A stretch of DNA of 64,000 nt. Origin: Caldifarciminota bacterium (GTDB lineage: Bacteria > Hydrothermota > UBA3072). The notes below the pieces were generated by a model. The model was not told the origin of the DNA and did not search any database. It saw only the letters and a program-made list of their open reading frames with translations. The stretch covers positions 116,129 to 180,128 of the forward strand of contig JAFGHJ010000004.1 of assembly GCA_016930175.1 (NCBI GenBank), in the 5' to 3' direction. Both the position numbers and the translations under genes were made by a program. The first letter of the stretch is position 1, and every line of letters begins with the position of its first letter. Positions 58,401-64,000 of the stretch are shown here, piece by piece.

Positions 58401-59490
58401 TACCGGCAAAGTTTTCATTTGTCGGATCGCTCATTATCCCGGGAAGATATTGGGGGTAGTCACCAAAGACCGTATTACAGCGGATGTTGCTATCAGCATC
58501 AACAGCAACCGGAAAAAGACCTAAACGTCGTTCGAACATATGGTTGACCGATATAGTCATCGTTGCAATATGCCAATAATTACTATCCTTATCCATAAAA
58601 GTGCAGCCATGTCCCGCCCCTGAGATAAAACCGGTCGGTTTAAATGAAAAAGGACTGTACGTTGCATATTCAAAGGGACCTTTTGCCGAATCAGATGATA
58701 CGTAGATACCATCTGCATACGTTTTCCACTCCGTCCCTGGGGCAGCATAGTGAAGGTAGTATTTATTATTTATCTTGTTCATCCATGATCCTTCAATCCA
58801 GGGATATTCATCCAACAAATTATCGTCTCCTCGTCTTTCCCACCCATGTGATGAAGCCATTGAAAAAACCAAGTCGACCTGACTGCCTTTTTCCTCAAAT
58901 GTTATAGGTTCGAGTTCGACCATACGAATATTCGCGCTGGCTGTAGTATTGGTTAATCCATGGTACATATATAACCTTTCATCATCATCGAGAAAAAGAG
59001 CCGGGTCGTAATACGCTCCAATACTCGGTCCTTCCGTCCAGACACCTGATTTTGGGTCGGCAGTCTTGTAGATTTGACCAGATCCGGAAGCAGTATAATA
59101 TACAGTATCGCCCATAACTAATGCAGCAGGCGCATAAATTTCGATGTCGTCGAGACCAGTCGGAACAATAAACGTCCAATCATGGAGGTTTTCGGAAGTC
59201 CAATAACCGCCTGAGCGAGAAGCAAAAAGATAATAGTCATCTTTGAATAAAATTATAACTGGGTCAGCAGCTTCACGGGCATCAACGGCATCAGACATAA
59301 ATCTATAATTTAGATTTAAAGGATTACAGAAAGTCTGTTGTGACTTGGCAGGCAGTGCTGTCAGAAGAAAAAAACATAACAATATGTGAGAGTATACAAT
59401 CCTGGTTACAGGTACTCGGACATTGTCTTTAATAAAATACAGAAAAGATATCGAGATACTGAAAGCGATTGTTAAAATAAATACTATCAT
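55468..59490 (-). CDS. 1340-aa multidomain secreted protein: GH43-like, F5/8 type C (discoidin), FN3, beta-helical repeats, Por/T9SS tail
   Basis: DPVIILFKDDYYLFASRSGGYWTSENLHDW; ATASSSVDGYGVENAVDEDARTYWSAQTGEPGEWILIDLG; tail NYPNPFNQVTVIGY. Confidence 0.82.
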   Translation of the reverse strand: MIVFILTIAFSISISFLYFIKDNVRVPVTRIVYSHILLCFFLLTALPAKSQQTFCNPLNLNYRFMSDAVDAREAADPVIILFKDDYYLFASRSGGYWTSENLHDWTFIVPTGLDDIEIYAPAALVMGDTVYYTASGSGQIYKTADPKSGVWTEGPSIGAYYDPALFLDDDERLYMYHGLTNTTASANIRMVELEPITFEEKGSQVDLVFSMASSHGWERRGDDNLLDEYPWIEGSWMNKINNKYYLHYAAPGTEWKTYADGIYVSSDSAKGPFEYATYSPFSFKPTGFISGAGHGCTFMDKDSNYWHIATMTISVNHMFERRLGLFPVAVDADSNIRCNTVFGDYPQYLPGIMSDPTNENFAGMLLLSHKKFATASSSVDGYGVENAVDEDARTYWSAQTGEPGEWILIDLGEECDIEAIQVNFAEHNTIPSLVRGRDVILYERYIIENSNDGMSWDTLVDKSLNMQDVPHDFTPLDETAQARYIKIINIFTPGEGNFAVRDLRVFGNSSEAVFTEVTDFTVERDADERNAKVSWDPVPDADGYVIRYGIAPDKLYNNYMVYDVDSIAIHSLNVGVEYYFSVEAFDGGTDYYYSVGEFRSFESGDWNDVNTWEQYDGSAWINPAPGIPTLSDGIITILSGDTVTLTAADSIDQVIISSGGYLVINTGTTLLIKDGIGTDLAVNGTLINSGSITQDMSATISFLDSSRYVHEQNGGSIPVSKWGKGSTCEISSVTSNSPSGLEQNFYHFTWDCSEQALDASMGWDGDTIGGNINISNTGTGVWQLCTPTSGTPVVININGDLNQTSGTVATHMSNEGETSVTINQGGSINITGGQFSISGGTQGGTGTTAWNLTDGDFSASNAEIENSSTTPGGAGFVFSKAGTQTLNIGSGNTIEELPIEVSSGTTLNIGTSELTGNGHFMLDSGATLETAHSDGIDGNIQTEGTRILSKSANYTYNGNIAQVTGSLLPDTVNNLTLDNNMGLTLSGDVVVNGIMEIKDGLLQSGSEILSYGEDGALKYSGSSAQTTGDVEFPAVGIPKDLIISNTSGVNLHSTRRITGNLNLEGKLALGANTLTAGSATTESVTTMFVNTDGGGKLSLPVENSTEVLYPIGASGGSTVSYCPVWITNNGDSDTITLGAVMDTVYSTTKPRVKLRWDIVESGVDGGDYELRFGWNPSSTHENNLFRANREDNARIFLIGETDTLEAGSGDYEFNFTTKPYWVKRGGISELGGMFAFVVGRFKDSVWTGIEEKPRSYRLMQNYPNPFNQVTVIGYELPRSSEVELVIYNLLGQEIAVLERGKKEAGCYKVEWKASNLPAGLYFYRLKADSFTDTKKLLFVK

Positions 59491-59621
59491 AAAGATTCCT
59501 CCTTTTTAATTAATTGAAAAATAAAAAAGTTAAGATAAAAGATATTCATTATTTACCCCCTTACTGCCATCGAATTACATAGCTATGAATTAAGATATTT
59601 ATTATATATTATAATAATTCT

Positions 59622-59650
59622 ATTCTATTAAATTTTATAAATTTTGTCAA
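59622..59650 (-). promoter_or_regulatory. proximal promoter TTGACA-17-TAGAAT for the 1340-aa gene
   Basis: Minus strand TTGACA AAATTTATAAAATTTAA TAGAAT. Confidence 0.65.
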
Positions 59651-59718
59651 GTAATTATTTTTGTACCCTGATTTCCCATTAAGGAATAAAAACTCGGAAA
59701 TCTGATTAATCTTTTCAT
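59647..59718 (-). pseudogene. 23-codon remnant of a GH43-paralogue signal-peptide start (or leader peptide)
   Basis: ggaggcaaaaATGAAAAGATTAATCAGATTTCCGAGTTTTTATTCCTTAATGGGAAAT... = MKRLIRFPSFYSLMGNQGTKIIT*. Confidence 0.55.
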
Positions 59719-59976
59719 TTTTGCCTCCAGTTTCATTTTTTTAGATTCACGAAAAACTCATAAGCAATGCCATAAAAATTAGATTTTTATATAACTAGAG
59801 GTACTTTAATAAATCTGCTCCTACCTACTCTTTCTAATATACAAAACATACACAGCTTTATCCACGCTTTTGTTCTCTAGCTATATATAGCTTTATCTCC
59901 TATTATTTTGTGGAAACCGATCCTTGATGCAACTGCCGACTTTGTCTTCCCGTACGGACTCCACACTTTACATTTA

Positions 59977-60005
59977 ATTATAGTATAATTTTAAAGTATC
60001 GTCAA
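59977..60005 (-). promoter_or_regulatory. distal promoter TTGACG-17-TATAAT
   Basis: Minus strand TTGACG ATACTTTAAAATTATAC TATAAT. Confidence 0.65.
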
Positions 60006-60043
60006 GAATGCCATTTTCACATTTTTTGGTATACCAATAGATA

Positions 60044-60084
60044 ATTTCGACTGCGTATTTGGTATAGAAATACGCGGTCGAAAT
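60044..60084. repeat. long hairpin, 17-bp arms, one G-T mismatch, 7-nt loop
   Basis: ATTTCGACTGCGTATTT-ggtatag-AAATACGCGGTCGAAAT. Confidence 0.8.
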
Positions 60085-60305
60085 CAAATGAAATCTTTGA
60101 ATAATGAAATTAAAATAGATTTAAAAAAAATGGTAGAAAGTAAGGTACCAGGATATCTTTATACCATTCTTTTATCTCTAATTTCTTCATAACCTTTAGA
60201 AAAAGTTATTATGTAAGAAAATGTATTTATTTCAAAGGGAATATATTTGTATAAGACATTTTTTCTCTTTTTCGTTCGGTTGCCTTCTGGTATTGTTATG
60301 ATATC

Positions 60306-61916
60306 TCATTTCTTTACAATGGGAGTCACTCTAAACCAATCAAAATCAACATAGCCGCCGAGTTCTTTCGTGGCGTAATTAAAAAGACAGAATTTATTCC
60401 CCGTAAAAACAGTAAGTTTGAATTGCATTTGCATCTCATTTCCAATCTCTGTAAATGATTTATTATCCAGACTATAAGAAAACGTGGCAGTGCCGGTGCC
60501 GGGAACCGTTTCGCCACCGTAGTACATGGCAGCGCCGGAACCGTAAAAAGGATCAGCCCGAAGATAGATTTCTTTTGCGTCTATTGCTACCGAATCAATG
60601 GTTTTACCATTGTTAACCATAATAACGTAATTCTGTCCGTTTATTTTCTTTATCCCAATGTATGCATAGGGATCCTGAAAAATAGCCAGACCGGCAATAT
60701 CGCCTTCTTTCATATTGTCAAAATCCATTTTAACAGTACCCACCGTAGCTGTTGAATCCGAATAGTAAGCAAACATTCTCTGGGTGAGTGTATTACGGGC
60801 TTCGGATAAATTTTTGACGATTTTGACTGTTTCTAATCGTAAATATCCCGGATTTTTCGACAGTGACCATTTTGTAGAGTCCGCGTTATGGTTCCATCCC
60901 CATTGCATTCCTAATTTTGCGGTTTCAAATTCATCGGAAGTCGGTAAAATCTTACTCGGGTATTCTTTTCGTACATCAGGTTTTTTGTAAGTCACAACCG
61001 CTTTTCCGTCCACTCCAACCATTGGCCAGCCGTCCTGCCAGGTTACAGGTTGCAGTGAAGGGAATCGTCCAAACGGTCCGCTGTCAACAAAAAGCATGGT
61101 CCACCACTCTCCGGTTTGCGTTTGTATAAGAGCTCCCTGATGTATTCCATAATTCGGACCATGTGTTGTATCCCTGATTACGACCTTTTGTTCATAAGGT
61201 CCGTATATGTTTTTTGAACGGAGGGCTACCTGGAATCCGTCCAGACCTCCATAAGTACAATATAGATAATAATAACCATTGATTTTATATACATGAGCGC
61301 CCTCGAGACCTTTCCGAATATCACCGTTATAAACCAGAACGTCTTCACCCTTTGCTACAAGATTGGAGTCAACTTCAGTAATGCTGATTTCGCAATAACC
61401 ATGGGCGACATATATTTTCCCATCATCATCAAAAAATAAGCCGGGATCATAGAAACCTCTCGGTAAATGTGTAATTTTCCATGGACCTTCAGCTTTATTT
61501 GCTGTACAGTAAAAACCGCCTTCATCGAGTGTAATAAATAATAAATGAAATTTACCGTTATTATATTTTAAACTTGTTGCCCATTGGCCATGACTGTATC
61601 TGTTACAGCCCTCAAGGTTGTAACAGGGACTGAAGTCAAACCTCTCCACGACGTTACAACAATACTCCCAGTTGACCAGGTCGTAGGATTTCAGTATGGT
61701 GACTCCGGGAAAAACGAACATAGTCGTAGACACGAAGTAGTAGACATCGTCTACAAGGATGACATCCGGGTCTGGGAAATCTGCGGCTACGACGGGATTT
61801 GTATATGTGCCATCACCATTATCGCTCTGCATTTTTACAATATTCTGCTGTTGACTCCTGCAGGAAAGAAGTAAAAACACAGTCAAGACAGAAATTAATG
61901 TTTGTGTTATCTTCAT
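60306..61916 (-). CDS. GH43-family beta-xylosidase/arabinofuranosidase lipoprotein
   Basis: LLSCRSQQ lipobox; NPVVAADFPDPDVILVDDVYYFVSTTM; GLEGAHVYKINGYYYL. Confidence 0.88.
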   Translation of the reverse strand: MKITQTLISVLTVFLLLSCRSQQQNIVKMQSDNGDGTYTNPVVAADFPDPDVILVDDVYYFVSTTMFVFPGVTILKSYDLVNWEYCCNVVERFDFSPCYNLEGCNRYSHGQWATSLKYNNGKFHLLFITLDEGGFYCTANKAEGPWKITHLPRGFYDPGLFFDDDGKIYVAHGYCEISITEVDSNLVAKGEDVLVYNGDIRKGLEGAHVYKINGYYYLYCTYGGLDGFQVALRSKNIYGPYEQKVVIRDTTHGPNYGIHQGALIQTQTGEWWTMLFVDSGPFGRFPSLQPVTWQDGWPMVGVDGKAVVTYKKPDVRKEYPSKILPTSDEFETAKLGMQWGWNHNADSTKWSLSKNPGYLRLETVKIVKNLSEARNTLTQRMFAYYSDSTATVGTVKMDFDNMKEGDIAGLAIFQDPYAYIGIKKINGQNYVIMVNNGKTIDSVAIDAKEIYLRADPFYGSGAAMYYGGETVPGTGTATFSYSLDNKSFTEIGNEMQMQFKLTVFTGNKFCLFNYATKELGGYVDFDWFRVTPIVKK

Positions 61917-61928
61917 AATGCTTCCCTT

Positions 61929-63464
61929 CTATTTTTTTATTTTCACTTTTATTTGCACAAATGAATGTGCCGGGAAAGAGTAGGTTATCTTTTTTTCCTT
62001 AACCGATAATTCATTTGTTTTTGGAACATATTCTTCCTTTTTATCAAAAGAAAAATCTTCGTAAATGTCTTGTCTATTAACTATACTTACCACTGCTTTG
62101 CCGAAGAATGTTCCGGAAGTGCTGAGAATCTCGGTTTCAATTGCTTTATCTTTATGTCTATTCACTACATTAATGAATAGTGTGTAAGTTTCATCATTAA
62201 AAACTGATGTTACATCGAGGTATGGAATATTCTTACCTTCATCTGTGTCGTAGTTATCGCATTCCACGAAGACATCAACCGAACTGCCATGACAATTGTT
62301 TGAAAATAACTTGAATGTGTGGAACAACGGAGTTTTAAACAAACCCTTATCTTTGTCAAAACTCAGTAAGGATGTAAACAAGGTATAGTTGGTCATTTTA
62401 ACCACATCCGCATGACGGATAAATGAATTGAAACATTGCGCTATCGGAAGAACGGATAAAAAGTTTCTCCCAAAAACCCCCCATTCATCAACCGAAATAT
62501 AGATGGGATTCTGAAAATCCTTCATTGTTTTTACCGCATCGATTTCATCAGCAGTTACTCTTATCTTTTCTTCAAATTCCAGAGCTCTCTGTCCCATATA
62601 TGTGTAATAGTCAGGCATTTCACCCCAGTTCCAATAAGCGTGAATGGAAATATAATCGATCATATCTCTGAGCCCAGTAAGTATTTTCCGGTTCCATTCC
62701 ACCCACTGACCGGTGCTCTCGTAGTACGATGATCCGGAAGCGACGAATTTGATCGTATGATCTACCGATCTCATGGCTTTGGCAGCTTCCCTGGCCATCT
62801 TGACATAATCTTCGGCACATTTATAACCCAGTTCCCAGGGCGCGCCGTCGACTTCATTACCGAGACCCCAGATTTTTACATTGTGTGGCTTTTCATACCC
62901 GTTTTTAGCGCGTAAATCTGAATAGGTTGTTCCTTTCTTATAATTGCAGTATTCAACCCAGTAGCATGCATCTTGTATCGTAGCCAGACCCAGATTAACA
63001 CAGATGATATTTTCACTCCCTATGGCTTTATTCAATGCAATCCATTCATCCGTACCCACATGATTGTTATCGATTCCGCCCCATGCCAGGTTAACGCGGG
63101 CAGGGCGCTGGTCCTTTGGTCCGATGCCATCCTGCCAGTTATAACCCATAACAAAATTTCCGCCCGGCCAGCGCATATTTGTGATTTTCAGTTCTCTGCC
63201 TGCCTTGATATATTCTTTATTGAAACCGTTTTTATCAGCTAAGCGAGAATCAGGATTGTACAATGGACCGTAAAGAGTATTCCCGGTGACTATTTCTTCC
63301 TGACCCGGCATTGGGCGGGAAAAATGGATGGGTTCCATAAATACCCCGTAGATTTTCGGATCGATTTCTCCGATTATTCTATCGACATCAATTTTAATTT
63401 TTGCTGTTTCGGAAGACAGGGAAAAAGAAAGAGCAAAAAGTAAAGTAACGAGTAATTTTTTCAT
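61929..63464 (-). CDS. GH51-family alpha-L-arabinofuranosidase, secreted
   Basis: IYGVFMEPIHFSRPMPG, NMRWPGGNFVMGYNWQDGIGP, WGLGNEVDGAPWELGY, ISVDEWGVF. Confidence 0.92.
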   Translation of the reverse strand: MKKLLVTLLFALSFSLSSETAKIKIDVDRIIGEIDPKIYGVFMEPIHFSRPMPGQEEIVTGNTLYGPLYNPDSRLADKNGFNKEYIKAGRELKITNMRWPGGNFVMGYNWQDGIGPKDQRPARVNLAWGGIDNNHVGTDEWIALNKAIGSENIICVNLGLATIQDACYWVEYCNYKKGTTYSDLRAKNGYEKPHNVKIWGLGNEVDGAPWELGYKCAEDYVKMAREAAKAMRSVDHTIKFVASGSSYYESTGQWVEWNRKILTGLRDMIDYISIHAYWNWGEMPDYYTYMGQRALEFEEKIRVTADEIDAVKTMKDFQNPIYISVDEWGVFGRNFLSVLPIAQCFNSFIRHADVVKMTNYTLFTSLLSFDKDKGLFKTPLFHTFKLFSNNCHGSSVDVFVECDNYDTDEGKNIPYLDVTSVFNDETYTLFINVVNRHKDKAIETEILSTSGTFFGKAVVSIVNRQDIYEDFSFDKKEEYVPKTNELSVKEKKITYSFPAHSFVQIKVKIKK

Positions 63465-63496
63465 GATAGTCTCCTATTTTGTTAGCAAATAATTCA

Positions 63497-64000
63497 TCAT
63501 TTTATTTCTTCAAAAACCATTTTATCAAGGTTAAGATAGTCGCCGTCAACAACCAGTTTCAGCAAATGCTGGCCGGCATCAAGTTCTACTTTTCTTTTTA
63601 CGACTTCCCAGTTTTGAAATCCTGTAGTATTTGGGATTGAAATAATTCCCGTTTTGTCTGTGCCATCACATTCGAGATGCAGCTTTCCGCTATCGAAAGA
63701 GGAGGCAATATAGAATGAAATCTGGTATATTGCAGATTTACCGACAGTAACTGTATATGCCATCCAATCTCCGGTATGGGTCCAACCTACATTGTAACCA
63801 CCTGCAGCACAATTTTCGATATCCACACCTTCTTTGAGCCGATATTGCCCGCCTTCATTAATATCGTCTCTATCATAGTAAGCATCGCCCGGGCAGCCAA
63901 TATCGAAGTCTTCGGCTTCAATAATTCCGGGAATAACATGTGGCTTGAAAGCTTCTTGCTTCATTTCGCAAATTTCCATGAGTTTCCAACCAAAAGAACC
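63497..64000 (-). CDS. CBM6-like carbohydrate-binding module, C-terminal part of a protein running off the window
   Basis: PGIIEAEDFDIGCPGDAYYDRDDINEGGQYR...GGYNVGWTHTGDWMAYTVTV; frame remains open to 64000 (GSFGWKL-MEICEMK). Confidence 0.85.
   Translation of the reverse strand, partial: GSFGWKLMEICEMKQEAFKPHVIPGIIEAEDFDIGCPGDAYYDRDDINEGGQYRLKEGVDIENCAAGGYNVGWTHTGDWMAYTVTVGKSAIYQISFYIASSFDSGKLHLECDGTDKTGIISIPNTTGFQNWEVVKRKVELDAGQHLLKLVVDGDYLNLDKMVFEEIK

Noticed and set aside
59879-59892. AGCTATATATAGCT palindrome
   Set aside because: Perfect but short and AT-rich; expected by chance in an AT-rich 800-bp spacer.
60088-60192. 34-aa ORF MKSLNNEIKIDLKKMVESKVPGYLYTILLSLISS
   Set aside because: Looks mildly protein-like but has no Shine-Dalgarno and no homologue I recognise; insufficient support.

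Overview
Bacterial chromosomal window, mostly minus-strand operons. The Por/T9SS-like C-terminal tails (NYPNPFN...) suggest an uncultured FCB-type bacterium; that is inference, not a database result. Left to right: a housekeeping block (queA, mnmE, jag/khpB, yidC, yidD, rnpA); a pentose/hexuronate catabolic block (galM, zinc ADH, FucI/AraA-like isomerase, araD, araB, RbsABC-type ABC transporter, HAD phosphatase, PPi-type PFK, LarA-like, gnd, SDR, uxaC); a secreted polysaccharide-degradation block (BNR_4 protein, GH12, GH9, beta-helix protein, two unclassified large secreted proteins); purD and rarA; an ECF sigma/anti-sigma/HtrA-like operon whose HtrA homologue has apparently lost all three catalytic residues; a glycosyltransferase, slipin/NfeD pair and a corrinoid/UROD methyl-transfer module; and a GH43/GH51/CBM6 arabinoxylan cluster. 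The most unusual signal is in the spacers. Nearly every longer one carries degenerate repeats locked to 7-, 8- or 9-bp registers, often built as nested quasi-palindromes whose shells and cores are exchanged between loci. A perfect 78-bp inverted repeat flanks about 10.5 kb of the sugar catabolism block. No tRNA, rRNA, CRISPR array or transposase was recognised. All calls come from reading motifs in the sequence and supplied ORFs; no searches were run.
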